Assembly: GCF_016634425.1 (NCBI RefSeq)
Contig: NZ_JAEPES010000006.1
Coordinates: 62,001-126,000, forward strand
Direction: 5' to 3'
From: Lacisediminihabitans changchengi
Lineage (GTDB): Bacteria > Actinomycetota > Actinomycetes > Actinomycetales > Microbacteriaceae
DNA: 64,000 nucleotides
Of this stretch, positions 8,465 through 18,090 are shown piece by piece. The first letter of the stretch is position 1. Each line of letters opens with the position of its first letter. The notes beneath the pieces are model-generated. The model searched no databases and was not told the DNA's origin. It was given only the letters and a program-made list of their open reading frames with translations. The translations under genes were made by a program, and so were the position numbers.

Positions 8465-9427
8465 TTAGTCGGCGGCCTTGATCACGATGGCGTCGGTCGA
8501 CGGGTTCTCCGCGTTCGGCGGCAGGTAGATGTCCGGTTCGATGTAGATGACGCGGGCGATGGGCACGGCCTCGCGGATGCGTGCCTCCAGCGAATTGATG
8601 GCGGTAGCGACATCCGTCAACCGCATCGAGGCACCGAACGCGACCTTGGCGGCGACGAGCAATTCCTCCGGACCGAGGTACAGCGTCTTCATGTGGATGA
8701 GCGCGTCGACCGAGACTTCGGCGTTGATGGCGTCGCGGATGCGCACAGTGTCGGCGGGCGATGCACCCTCGCCGACGAGCAGGCTCTTGGTCTCGATGCC
8801 GAGCACGATCGCGACGATGACCAGAAGTACACCGATGGCCAGGGTGCCGATGCCGTCGAAGACGCCGTTGCCCGTGATGATCGTCAGGCCGACGCCGAGG
8901 AAGGCGAGCACGAGGCCGGTGAGGGCTGCAACATCCTCGAGCAGTACGACGGGGAGTTCTGGTGCCTTCGCGTGCCGGATGAACTGCAGCCAGGTGTCTT
9001 TGCCGCGGGTGTGGTTGGACTCCTTCACCGCGGTGCGGAGCGAGAAGCCTTCAAGAACCATGGCGATCAGTAGCACGGCGATCGGCAGCCACGGCACCTC
9101 GAGCGGATGTGGGTGCTCGATCTTGTCCACACCCTCGTAGATAGAGAACACACCGCCGACGCTGAACAGAATGATCGACACCACGAAGGCGTACACGTAG
9201 CGCTCGCGTCCGTGTCCGAATGGATGCTCGGCATCCGCCTTCTTGCGCGACACCGCGCCACCGCGCAGCAACAAAATCTGGTTGCCGGTGTCGGCGAGCG
9301 AGTGGACGCCCTCGCCAAGCATTGAGCTGGAACCGGAGAAGAAGAATGCGATGAACTTCGCCAGCGCGATGCCGAGATTGGCGAGCATCGCCGCAATGAT
9401 CGCCCGGGTACTGCCCTCTGTGCTCAT
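8465..9427 (-). CDS. Cation diffusion facilitator family transporter
   Basis: The 320-residue CDF protein would export divalent metal (Zn, Co, Fe or Mn) by proton antiport. TM2 carries GEGVHSLADTGNQ with the His/Asp metal site and a later segment carries LLEDVAALTGL; the loop HPFGHGRERYVY is typical of the family. About six transmembrane segments are followed by the cytoplasmic ferredoxin-like domain. The start MSTEGSTRA is chosen because the upstream extension is not family-like. Metal specificity cannot be read from the sequence. Confidence 0.9.
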   Translation of the reverse strand: MSTEGSTRAIIAAMLANLGIALAKFIAFFFSGSSSMLGEGVHSLADTGNQILLLRGGAVSRKKADAEHPFGHGRERYVYAFVVSIILFSVGGVFSIYEGVDKIEHPHPLEVPWLPIAVLLIAMVLEGFSLRTAVKESNHTRGKDTWLQFIRHAKAPELPVVLLEDVAALTGLVLAFLGVGLTIITGNGVFDGIGTLAIGVLLVIVAIVLGIETKSLLVGEGASPADTVRIRDAINAEVSVDALIHMKTLYLGPEELLVAAKVAFGASMRLTDVATAINSLEARIREAVPIARVIYIEPDIYLPPNAENPSTDAIVIKAAD

Positions 9428-9468
9428 GGCCTCAATCCTAGGAGCGAGGGCGAATCTAGGATGGTCGG

Positions 9469-10290
9469 ATGACGAGCCTTCCCACCATCGCGATTCTCGG
9501 AGCCGGATCAATGGGGGGCGCCATCCTCTCGGGCCTGCTGCAGCCCTCGGTTCGTACCGACGGAATTCGGGTCACCAACCGCACCCAGCACAAGGCCGAT
9601 GCGCTGCGCTCCGACCGGGTGATCTCGCTCGCGCTCGATGCCGACCCGGAGGCCAATGCGATCGCGGTCGACGGCGCGAAGATCGTGATCGTCGGGGTGA
9701 AGCCGGCCATGGTCGCCGACCTGCTGCGCGAGCTCGCCCCGGCGCTTGCGGCCGATGCAATCGTGGTGAGCGTCGCGGCCGGAGTGACCATCGCGACCAT
9801 GGAGGCGATCGTGCCGAACGTGGTCGTGCGCGCGATGCCGAACACTCCCGCGGTGGTGGGCAAGGGCGTCACCGGCGTGAGCGGCGGCTCCCGCGCGACG
9901 GACGCCGACGTGCAGCTTGTTCGGGACCTGTTCGAGACGGTCGGCGACGTGCTCGTCATTCCCGAGGCCAAGATCGATGCGCTGAGCACCATCTCCGGGT
10001 CGGGCCCGGCCTACGTCTTCTATCTGATCGAGCAGTTGACCCGTACCGCCCGCGGGCTCGGATTCACGGATGACGAGGCTCGCGTGATGGTCAACGGCAC
10101 CTTCCTCGGCTCGGCCGACCTGCTCGTGTCATCGGGCGAGACCCCGCGGGAACTGCGTCGCCGCGTCACCAGCCCAAAAGGCACGACAGAACGGGCCGTC
10201 GCGGAGCTCGAGAAGGCGCACCTCAGCGACCTCTTCGATCGTGCCACCGCGGCTGCCCTGGCCCGGGCGAAGGAACTCGCCGCCGGTTGA
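9469..10290 (+). CDS. proC: Pyrroline-5-carboxylate reductase
   Basis: ProC makes proline from pyrroline-5-carboxylate with NAD(P)H. The 273-residue protein has the N-terminal Rossmann loop ILGAGSMGGA, the central VRAMPNTPAVVGKG, and the dimerisation-domain signature SGSGPAYVFYLIE with the C-terminal TSPKGTTERAV. The gene starts 41 bp from the divergent CDF gene. The order proC, small HTH, bS22 to its right is the same as in mycobacteria, with Trk/ArsR genes inserted. Confidence 0.95.
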   Translation: MTSLPTIAILGAGSMGGAILSGLLQPSVRTDGIRVTNRTQHKADALRSDRVISLALDADPEANAIAVDGAKIVIVGVKPAMVADLLRELAPALAADAIVVSVAAGVTIATMEAIVPNVVVRAMPNTPAVVGKGVTGVSGGSRATDADVQLVRDLFETVGDVLVIPEAKIDALSTISGSGPAYVFYLIEQLTRTARGLGFTDDEARVMVNGTFLGSADLLVSSGETPRELRRRVTSPKGTTERAVAELEKAHLSDLFDRATAAALARAKELAAG

Positions 10291-10293
10291 GCG

Positions 10294-10965
10294 CTACGCG
10301 TAGAGCCCGGCGAAGCGCTCGATGTCGGCGGAACTACCGCTGACGATCACGATGTCGTCCGCATTCACCACCGTGGAGTTGGTCGCGTAGGCGAAAGCCT
10401 GACCATTCGCTTTCACCCCGATCACGGTGATTCCGTGCTTGCGCCGAATTCCGGTGTCGCCGAGCGCCTTACCCACGACCGCGGCCGGCGGGTGCATCTT
10501 CACGATCGCGAAGTCGTCGTCGAACTCGATGAAGTCGATCATGCTTCCCGAGACCAGGTGGGCGACGCGCTCGCCGGCCTCCGCCTCTGGGTAAATCACG
10601 TGGTGCGCTCCGATGCGCGCCAGGATCGTTCCGTGCGACTTGCTGACCGCCTTAGCCCAGATCTGGGTAATCCCGAGGTCGACGAGGTTCGCGGTGATGA
10701 GCACGCTGGCTTCTACCGATGACCCGACCGCGACTACCGCGATCGGAAACTCCTGAGCGCCGATCTGTCGCAGCGCCTCGAGGTCGCGCGCATCCGCTTG
10801 AACGGCGTGCGTGACGCGTTCCGACCACTTCTGCACCAGCCGGGCGTTCTCGTCGATGACGAGCACGTCGCGGTCGAGATCGCTGAGTTCGCCGGCGACG
10901 GCCTCGCCGAAGCGGCCGAGTCCGATGATGAGCACCGCGGCGTCGCGGGGGATGCGTTCAGCCAA
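10294..10965 (-). CDS. TrkA/KtrA-type potassium channel regulatory subunit (RCK domain)
   Basis: The 223-residue protein has an RCK_N Rossmann domain (VLIIGLGRFGEAVAGEL, acidic strand end VLVIDEN, VQADARD) and a C-terminal RCK_C domain (KALGDTGIRRKHGITVIGVK). It would gate the neighbouring TrkH/KtrB subunit in response to nucleotides. The TTG start overlaps the trkH stop and is preceded by GGAGAGG about 7 nt upstream, so the two are translationally coupled. It lies convergent to proC. Confidence 0.9.
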   Translation of the reverse strand: MAERIPRDAAVLIIGLGRFGEAVAGELSDLDRDVLVIDENARLVQKWSERVTHAVQADARDLEALRQIGAQEFPIAVVAVGSSVEASVLITANLVDLGITQIWAKAVSKSHGTILARIGAHHVIYPEAEAGERVAHLVSGSMIDFIEFDDDFAIVKMHPPAAVVGKALGDTGIRRKHGITVIGVKANGQAFAYATNSTVVNADDIVIVSGSSADIERFAGLYA

Positions 10966-12376
10966 CGATCGGCCTCTCCTCTGCGCGGCGGAACAGCTGC
11001 CGCCTCGAACTCGCCGCGAGTGCCGCGGCGAGAGTAACCGTACCGACCCGTCCGAAGAACATGGTCGATGCGAGAACGTACACCCCGGCATCCGGCAGCT
11101 CGGCTGTCAGGCCAGTGCTCAGCCCGGAAGTGCCGAAGGCAGAGATCACGTCGAACAGCACGAAGTCGAGCGGCGCCCCGGTGAGCTGGAGAATGACGAT
11201 GCTCGACATGGCCACGATGGTGGCGCCCCAGAGCACGACGCTGACACCGATTCGCAGCACGTCTCCCGGGATGCGGCGGTCGAAGGCCCCCATTTCCTCG
11301 TTGCCTCGCGCCTCGGCGAAGGCCGCGAGAAACAGTACGGCGAGCGTGGTGACCTTGATACCACCGGCCGTGGACGCGGAACCGCCGCCGATGAACATCA
11401 GCATGTCGGTGACCAACAGTGTCGATCCGTTGAGCTGGGAGACATCAACTGTCGAGAATCCGCCCGAGCGTGTCATCGTCGAATAGAAGACCGACTGGAG
11501 GGTGCGCTGCGCGGGATCGAGTTCGCCGAGGGAATGCGGGTTGGAGAACTCCAGCACGAAGAAGGCGATGGCCCCGGTGATGAGCAGTATCGCCGAGGTG
11601 ACCAACGTGAGCTTCACGTGCAGGGGCCAACGTCGAGGGCGCCGAGGATTGCGGATGACGGCGTAGATCACCGGGAAACCAATGCTGCCGAGCACCACGC
11701 CCACCATGATCAAGCCAAGAAACCAGACGTCGTGCGAGTACGGGGTGAGGCCGCTCGCGGTCGGCACGAAGCCAGTGTTGGTGAACGCCATCGTGGCGAA
11801 GTAGAAGGACTGCCACAGTGAATCGGCGAGGGGGACGCCCTGGATCAACAGTCGGGGGAACAACAGGACGGCGACCGCAGTTTCGATCACCAGAGTGCTG
11901 ATGGCGACGGTGGCAAGCAAACCGCCGATCTCGCCGAGCCGCACCGCCTGGCCTTCTGCCACGGGGCCCTTCTTGGTGCGCAACGGATTGCTGTCGCTCG
12001 CTGCTCGCAGGCGCGAGCGTAATCCGAGACGTCTCGAGATGATGAGACCGAGGATGGAGGCCAGCGTGAGGACCCCGATTCCGCCGATCTCCACACCGAT
12101 CAGGATGAGTACATGGCCGAATCCCGACCAATGTGTTGCCATGTCCACCGTCGAGAGACCGGTGACGCAAATCACCGAAACAGCGCTGAAGAGGGAGTCG
12201 GCAAGCGGGGTGACCGCACCGTTCGCGCTGGATATCGGGAGCGAAAACAGCGCCGTGAACAGCAGGACCAACAGAGCGAAGACGGAGATCGCAAATCGCG
12301 GCGGGCTCGCGGCTGCGAAATCGTCGATCGCGCCGCGGAGAGCCTTGGCCGGCGAGCGGCGCATGGTGCTCAGCAT
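10958..12376 (-). CDS. TrkH/KtrB-type potassium uptake subunit
   Basis: The 472-residue membrane protein belongs to the Trk/Ktr/HKT family. Four pore-loop filter segments are visible: VTGLST, FTNTGF, SGGFST and GTSGLST. A glycine-rich FIGGGSASTAGGIKVTT lies in the third repeat. The start MLSTMRRSP has GGGAG about 5 nt upstream; the longer frame upstream is antisense to the ArsR gene and is not coding. It forms a two-gene operon with the RCK subunit that follows. Confidence 0.92.
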   Translation of the reverse strand: MLSTMRRSPAKALRGAIDDFAAASPPRFAISVFALLVLLFTALFSLPISSANGAVTPLADSLFSAVSVICVTGLSTVDMATHWSGFGHVLILIGVEIGGIGVLTLASILGLIISRRLGLRSRLRAASDSNPLRTKKGPVAEGQAVRLGEIGGLLATVAISTLVIETAVAVLLFPRLLIQGVPLADSLWQSFYFATMAFTNTGFVPTASGLTPYSHDVWFLGLIMVGVVLGSIGFPVIYAVIRNPRRPRRWPLHVKLTLVTSAILLITGAIAFFVLEFSNPHSLGELDPAQRTLQSVFYSTMTRSGGFSTVDVSQLNGSTLLVTDMLMFIGGGSASTAGGIKVTTLAVLFLAAFAEARGNEEMGAFDRRIPGDVLRIGVSVVLWGATIVAMSSIVILQLTGAPLDFVLFDVISAFGTSGLSTGLTAELPDAGVYVLASTMFFGRVGTVTLAAALAASSRRQLFRRAEERPIVG

Positions 12377-12478
12377 CCGTCTCCCTGATGAATCGACCGG
12401 ACCGAGTAGGTGACGCTCTCTCGGCGGTTGCGGTGAGTGCGATGCTACCGCGGGGAGGTACGCCGCTAGCCTGTCTGC

Positions 12479-13000
12479 ATGGCTGACATCTTCGACGTGG
12501 TTGCCGACGCGACCCGACGGGACCTGCTGCAGGTCCTGCTTGCCCGGTACGTCTCGCCCGACTCCGAGCGCGGCGAAATCAGCGTGGGCGAGATCGTCGA
12601 GAAACTCGGGCTCAGCCAGCCGACGGTCTCGAAGCACCTCAAGGTGCTGCGCGACCACGGTCTCGTGACAGTGCGCGAGGAGGGGCAGCACCGCTACTAC
12701 TGCATCGACACCAGCCCGCTCGAAGACCTCGAGGACTTTCTCATCCCCTTCCTCAGCGCAGACTTCGACAGCGATACGGATGCGTCCGGGTCCACCGTCT
12801 TCGCCGCGTGGTCGGGCATGCCGCTGCCGGAGCCGATTCGTCGCGCTGCCGAGACGCTGCAGCATCCCTCCGACGCGGGAACCGCGATCGGTCGCGCCGC
12901 CGCCGCCGCGTCGCACCGCATTCAGGGTGCATCGCACGAGGTGGAACGCCGCGTGGTCGACCCGCTCAAGCAGCGTCTCACCAAGAATTCGGATCGCTGA
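12479..13000 (+). CDS. ArsR-family winged-helix regulator
   Basis: The N-terminal 90 residues form an ArsR wHTH: ATRRDLLQVLL, VGEIVEKLGLSQPTVSKHLKVLRDHG and a wing VREEGQHRYY. No Cys-rich metal site (ELCVCDL-type) is present, so this is not a typical metal sensor. The extra 80 residues, with an Ala-rich helix, are unlike classic 100-120-residue ArsR proteins. There is no Shine-Dalgarno sequence before the ATG, so translation may be leaderless. It is divergent from the potassium uptake operon, a possible target. Confidence 0.85.
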   Translation: MADIFDVVADATRRDLLQVLLARYVSPDSERGEISVGEIVEKLGLSQPTVSKHLKVLRDHGLVTVREEGQHRYYCIDTSPLEDLEDFLIPFLSADFDSDTDASGSTVFAAWSGMPLPEPIRRAAETLQHPSDAGTAIGRAAAAASHRIQGASHEVERRVVDPLKQRLTKNSDR

Positions 13001-13107
13001 GAACTGCTCGCGCTCTATTGCTCAGGCGTCACAGCAACCCCTAGGGTTACCGATTAGCACTCCCGTAACATCCGCGGGCCAGTGACCCGAAAACCTGGAG
13101 GCATCGC

Positions 13108-13302
13108 GTGGCCCGTGACCTCGCCGAAGTGCGCTTTCTCACCGTCGCCGAAGTGGCGGACATGATGCGCGTCTCCAAGATGACCGTGTACCGAATGGTG
13201 CACGCGGGCGACCTGCCTGCCATCCGTTTCGGGCGCTCGTTCCGGGTTCCGGAGTCGGCTGTCGAGGCCGCGATCGACTCGCACGTCTCCGATACCGCCT
13301 AG
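13108..13302 (+). CDS. Small excisionase/MerR-like HTH protein
   Basis: The 64-residue protein is a single HTH_17-type domain: FLTVAEVADMMRVSKMTVYRM, then DLPAIRFGRSFRVPESAVEA. It starts at GTG with GGAGG 7 nt upstream. The same small protein sits between proC and the bS22 gene in mycobacteria (Rv0500A position), so it is a conserved chromosomal regulator and not a phage excisionase. Its target is unknown. Confidence 0.9.
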   Translation: MARDLAEVRFLTVAEVADMMRVSKMTVYRMVHAGDLPAIRFGRSFRVPESAVEAAIDSHVSDTA

Positions 13303-13406
13303 GGCGGAGAAGATCCGCAGCGAAACGCGGGTAAGATAGCCCAGTTGCAATTTTCCGCGGTTCTGAACGGACCCGGTCGTCCGTTTCACGAACAGTTGAG
13401 GTAATC

Positions 13407-13505
13407 ATGGGCTCAGTCATCAAGAAGCGCCGCAAGCGTATGGCGAAGAAGAAGCACCGCAAGCTGCTGCGCAAGACGCGTCACCAGCGTCGCAACAAGA
13501 AGTAG
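13407..13505 (+). CDS. Small ribosomal subunit protein bS22 (AURKAIP1/COX24 domain)
   Basis: This 32-residue, Lys/Arg-rich peptide starts MGSVIKKRRKRMAKKKHRK and continues with LLRKTRHQRRNKK. It matches bS22, the tiny actinobacterial 30S protein that is easily missed in annotation. A GAGGT ribosome binding site precedes the ATG. The position after the small HTH gene reproduces the proC-HTH-bS22 order of Mycobacterium tuberculosis (Rv0500-Rv0500B). Confidence 0.95.
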   Translation: MGSVIKKRRKRMAKKKHRKLLRKTRHQRRNKK

Positions 13506-13517
13506 GTCAGCTTCGCC

Positions 13518-13781
13518 ATGGTGATCACCCTCGTTACCAAACCGGGGTGTCACCTGTGCGATGCGGCGAGGGATGTCGTGGCCTCGGTGGTCGCAGACCT
13601 CGAGTCCGGGACATCCGTCGCTCCCATCGCGATCGAAGAAGTATCGATCCTCGACGACCCGGCACTGTTCGCCACGTATGCGGACGAGATCCCGGTCGTG
13701 CTGATCGACGGGCGTGTCCACAACATCTGGCGCGTCGATCCGGTGCGCCTTCGTACGGCTCTGCTGGAGGTCGCGCAGTGA
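13518..13781 (+). CDS. Glutaredoxin-like (DUF836) thiol protein
   Basis: The 87-residue protein starts VITLVTKPGCHLCDAARD, with a CxxC (CHLC) redox pair after the first strand, and has the cis-Pro region EIPVVLIDGRV. It is the short glutaredoxin family common in actinobacteria. It starts 12 bp after bS22 and overlaps the next gene by 4 bp, so the three form one transcript. The partner protein is unknown. Confidence 0.9.
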   Translation: MVITLVTKPGCHLCDAARDVVASVVADLESGTSVAPIAIEEVSILDDPALFATYADEIPVVLIDGRVHNIWRVDPVRLRTALLEVAQ

Positions 13782-14077
13782 TCAGGCATGTCGTCTCATG
13801 GAAGCTTGCTGCGGAAGATACCGCGACGAAGGCCGAGCAGTCAGCGCAGATCGCTGCGGCGTTGCAGACTCTGCCGCCCGTGATCCCGGAGATCCAGTCG
13901 CTTACCGTCGCGTCCAACAGCGTCGACGTCGAGGGCAACTGGGATGTCGTGCTCATCGCTGACTACGCCGACGAGGCAGCCCTCCGCACCTACATCGACC
14001 ACCCCGAGCACCAGAAGGTGGCGGGCTTCATCCGCACCCTGGTCGCCCAGCGCTCAAACGTCGACGTCACGCTCTAG
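13778..14077 (+). CDS. Dabb (stress-responsive A/B barrel) domain protein
   Basis: The 99-residue protein starts at a GTG overlapping the previous stop, with GGAGG 8 nt upstream. IRHVVSWKL at the start, the central VDVEGNWDVVLIADYADEAA and the late HPEHQKVAGFI are the Dabb pattern of dimeric alpha/beta barrels. Its biochemical role is unknown. It is the last gene of the bS22 transcript and is followed by an intergenic repeat. Confidence 0.9.
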   Translation: MIRHVVSWKLAAEDTATKAEQSAQIAAALQTLPPVIPEIQSLTVASNSVDVEGNWDVVLIADYADEAALRTYIDHPEHQKVAGFIRTLVAQRSNVDVTL

Positions 14078-14086
14078 CAGCCCGTC

Positions 14087-14129
14087 GGTCGAGTAGCGCG
14101 CGAGGAACGAGCCCGCGTATCGAGGCCCC
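14087..14129. repeat. Intergenic repeat, family A (GGTCGAGTAG...CGTATCGAGGCCCC)
   Basis: This 43-bp element lies between two convergent genes. It shares its layout with the element at 35152-35194 (GGTCGAGTAGCGCCCGAGG and CGTATCGAGACCCC) and with the inverted pair at 30497-30586. The ends GGTCGAGTAG and CTACTCGACC identify the family. It is REP/BIME-like. Confidence 0.75.
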
Positions 14130-14142
14130 CGCAGCGGCCCTG

Positions 14143-14706
14143 CTACCGGCGGGTCTTCGCTGCGGCCTCAGCCTCGGCGCGGGAGTCGTATACCGGCTCA
14201 TCGAGCACGTGCTGCAGCTGCTCGCTCGGGTCGATGAGTAGCAGGTCGGTGGGCTCGTCGGCCTCGGCAAAGTCCGCCGCGACCAGCGGCTCGTCGTTGA
14301 GGTGCACCGTCAGCAGTCCGCTTCCGGTCTCGAGCGAGTCGACCTCAAGGGCGCTGAGCGGACGACCGCCGGCGCGCTGCAGCAACGCCTCGACGGCAGC
14401 TCCCACACCCTTGCCTGCGGAGAGGAATTCCTTCTCGTCGACGATCGTGTAGTCGTAGCGGGTGCGGACCGTGAAGGTGAGCTCGTCCGATTCCTCAGGC
14501 TCGTCGTCATCCTCGTCGTCGCCGTAGAGGTCGTCGAGCAGGTCGCCGTACTCGGCCACGCGCTCCCAGAGCTCACGGTCGACCTCGACCGCCGCCTCGT
14601 CTTCATCGTGACTGCTCTCGAGCAACTCGATGTGCTGGTCGAGGATGGCCTGGAGTGCGCGACCAGCGGCAACCGCCGCCTGTCGTGCTTCGCTTTCGGT
14701 CGGCAT
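14143..14706 (-). CDS. Acidic protein of unknown function
   Basis: I do not recognise a family. The 187-residue protein is rich in Asp/Glu, with an almost purely acidic linker (GDDEDDDEPEESDE, residues about 62-75) between an N-terminal helical region and a C-terminal alpha/beta-like part (LTFTVRTRYDYTIVDEKEF). It lies 11 bp downstream of aspS on the same strand, so the two are probably co-transcribed. Base composition matches the neighbours and the frame is intact. Confidence 0.75.
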   Translation of the reverse strand: MPTESEARQAAVAAGRALQAILDQHIELLESSHDEDEAAVEVDRELWERVAEYGDLLDDLYGDDEDDDEPEESDELTFTVRTRYDYTIVDEKEFLSAGKGVGAAVEALLQRAGGRPLSALEVDSLETGSGLLTVHLNDEPLVAADFAEADEPTDLLLIDPSEQLQHVLDEPVYDSRAEAEAAAKTRR

Positions 14707-14717
14707 GTGCTGAGTCC

Positions 14718-16043
<1,326 letters not shown>

Positions 16044-16121
16044 GGTCCCCGAGTTTAGTCGGCCCCGGCGAGGGCGGGATTCTCGGGATTTTGGCAGCGA
16101 CGTGAAACGTAGACTTACCCG

Positions 16122-16760
16122 GTGCCTGCATCCCAGATCCATCTCGTGCGCCACGGGGAGGTTTTCAACCCCGAGGGTGTGCTCTATGGACGTCTGCCGG
16201 GATTCCACCTTTCCGAGTTGGGCAAGGAAATGGCCGCCGCTGCCGCTGGCGAGTTGTCGGGACATCCGATCACCGCGCTCTATGCCAGCCCGTTGCTGCG
16301 CGCGCAGGAATCGGCGCAGCCCTGGTCGGAAGCCTTCGATCTTCCTATCCAGACGGATGACCGCCTGATCGAACCCACGAACAAGTTCGAGGGCGGCACG
16401 TACCAGTTCGGCCCCAAGGTGCTGCTGCACCCCACGATCTGGCCATGGATCGCGAATCCCCTCCGCCCCAGCTGGGGCGAGGCCTACACCGACGTGATCA
16501 CCCGGATGTTTGCGGCCATCGATGACGCCTGGTCCGCGACCGAGAGCGGCGACGTCGTCATGGTCAGCCACCAGATGCCGATCGTCATGGTGCAGCGAGC
16601 CGTCGCCGGTAAGCGTCCGTTCCATGACCCGCGCAACCGTCGGTGCACACTGTCGAGCATCACCACGCTTGAACGCCGGGGTGACTCTTTCGTCGAGGTC
16701 GCCTACCGGGAGCCCGCGGCCGAGCTCCTTGCCGGCTCGATCGATACGGGGGCGGTGTGA
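16122..16760 (+). CDS. Histidine phosphatase superfamily protein
   Basis: The 212-residue protein has the phosphohistidine motif LVRHGE at residues 8-13, the second catalytic region MVSHQMPIV, and the acid/base Glu in the central helical part. It starts at GTG. It is the first gene of the cytochrome c maturation operon and overlaps the next by 4 bp. The same order occurs in mycobacteria (Rv0525-Rv0529). Its substrate and its link to cytochrome maturation are unknown. Confidence 0.88.
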   Translation: MPASQIHLVRHGEVFNPEGVLYGRLPGFHLSELGKEMAAAAAGELSGHPITALYASPLLRAQESAQPWSEAFDLPIQTDDRLIEPTNKFEGGTYQFGPKVLLHPTIWPWIANPLRPSWGEAYTDVITRMFAAIDDAWSATESGDVVMVSHQMPIVMVQRAVAGKRPFHDPRNRRCTLSSITTLERRGDSFVEVAYREPAAELLAGSIDTGAV

Positions 16761-17353
16761 GAAAGCCATACGCCATTGCCGGCGTCCTTCTGATCGGCGC
16801 TCTGGCCCTCACCGGCTGCAGCGGGCAGGACAAGCTCGCGTCCAGCTACTCGAGCAACAGCGGAACCGGATACACGGATGAGACGGGCGCCCCGGTTCTC
16901 ATCAAGCCCGCTGATCGCAGCGCGCCACGCGACTTCACCTCGACCACCGAAGACGGCACTCCTTTCGCGCTGAAGGATTACCGCGGCAAGGTTGTCGTCG
17001 TGAACTTCTGGTACGCCACGTGCGTTCCCTGCCGTGTCGAAGCCCCGATCCTGCAGAGCCAGTACGAGAAGTATCAGGGCGAGGGTGTTTCGTTCGTCGG
17101 CGTCAACGTCGCCGACCAGCCAGACACGGCCATGGCATTCGAGAAGCGCTACGGCATCACGTATCCCTCTGTCATGGACGTGGATAAGGGCACCGCAGCG
17201 ATCGCCTTCGCCGGCAGCGTCTCGGCGAGTGCCGTGCCGACCACCTTCGTACTCGACAAGCAGGGTCGCATCGCCGCGCGCATCTCGGGGCAACTGCAGT
17301 CGCAGTCCATCCTGAACACGCTGATCTCCGATACCCAGGCCGAGGCCAAGTGA
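16757..17353 (+). CDS. resA: ResA-like thiol-disulfide oxidoreductase lipoprotein
   Basis: The 198-residue protein has a lipoprotein signal ending LALTGC and an AhpC-TSA/thioredoxin fold with the CVPC redox pair in VNFWYATCVPCRVEAP. It acts outside the membrane, reducing the haem-binding cysteines of apocytochrome c in system II maturation. The cis-Pro region VSASAVPTTFVLD is intact. It overlaps the upstream and downstream genes by 4 bp each. Confidence 0.92.
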   Translation: MRKPYAIAGVLLIGALALTGCSGQDKLASSYSSNSGTGYTDETGAPVLIKPADRSAPRDFTSTTEDGTPFALKDYRGKVVVVNFWYATCVPCRVEAPILQSQYEKYQGEGVSFVGVNVADQPDTAMAFEKRYGITYPSVMDVDKGTAAIAFAGSVSASAVPTTFVLDKQGRIAARISGQLQSQSILNTLISDTQAEAK

Positions 17354-18090
17354 ATCCGATCACGGAGCTGATCACGAGCGGCAACCTCGTGGTTGCGTTG
17401 CCGATCGCGCTTCTCGCCGGTCTGGTCGCCTTCGTGTCGCCGTGCGTGCTGCCGCTTGTGCCCGGCTATCTCGGCTATATCGGCGGGTTCGCCTCACTGA
17501 ACGAGCGCAAGGGCCGCGGTCGACTCGTTCTCGGAGTGCTGCTGTTCGTGCTCGGCTTCAGCCTGGTGTTCGTGCTGCTGCAGGTCGTGTTCTCGATCGC
17601 CGGAATCCTGCTCATCCCGTGGATCGATCTGATCACCCGCATCGTCGGCGCTCTCCTCATCGTGATGGGCCTGATCTTCATCGGACAGTTCAGCTTCCTC
17701 CAGCGCCAGTTCAAGCCGCAGTGGCGGGTGGCGACCGGCCTCGGCGGCGCTCCGGTGCTCGGCATCATCTTCGGTCTCGGCTGGACTCCCTGCCTCGGCC
17801 CGACGCTCGCGGCCGTCACCTCGATGAGCCTCGACGGCGGCAACCCGTGGCGGGGCGCGCTGATCGGACTGTTCTATTGCCTCGGCCTCGGCATCCCGTT
17901 TCTGCTTGTCGCACTCGGTCTCAACTGGGTCGGCGGGTCCATCGCCTGGATCAAGCGTCACATCCGGGTCATCAACATCATCGGCGGAGCCCTGCTCGTG
18001 CTGATCGGAGTCCTCATGGTCAGCGGCCTCTGGCGCATCATCATGTCGCACCTCGGGGCGGTGATCGGAGGCTTTGAGTCGCCCATCTGA
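17350..18090 (+). CDS. ccdA: CcdA-type thiol-disulfide transporter
   Basis: The 246-residue protein has six transmembrane segments. The two conserved cysteines sit in the duplicated SPCVLPLVPGYLGY and TPCLGPTLAAV motifs, as in CcdA/DsbD. It carries electrons from cytoplasmic thioredoxin to ResA. The GTG start overlaps the resA stop. The 3' end overlaps resB by 17 bp. Confidence 0.95.
   Translation: MNPITELITSGNLVVALPIALLAGLVAFVSPCVLPLVPGYLGYIGGFASLNERKGRGRLVLGVLLFVLGFSLVFVLLQVVFSIAGILLIPWIDLITRIVGALLIVMGLIFIGQFSFLQRQFKPQWRVATGLGGAPVLGIIFGLGWTPCLGPTLAAVTSMSLDGGNPWRGALIGLFYCLGLGIPFLLVALGLNWVGGSIAWIKRHIRVINIIGGALLVLIGVLMVSGLWRIIMSHLGAVIGGFESPI

Noticed and set aside
13108..13302. Phage excisionase
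   Set aside because: The HTH gene lies in a conserved chromosomal order with bS22 and has no phage genes around it.
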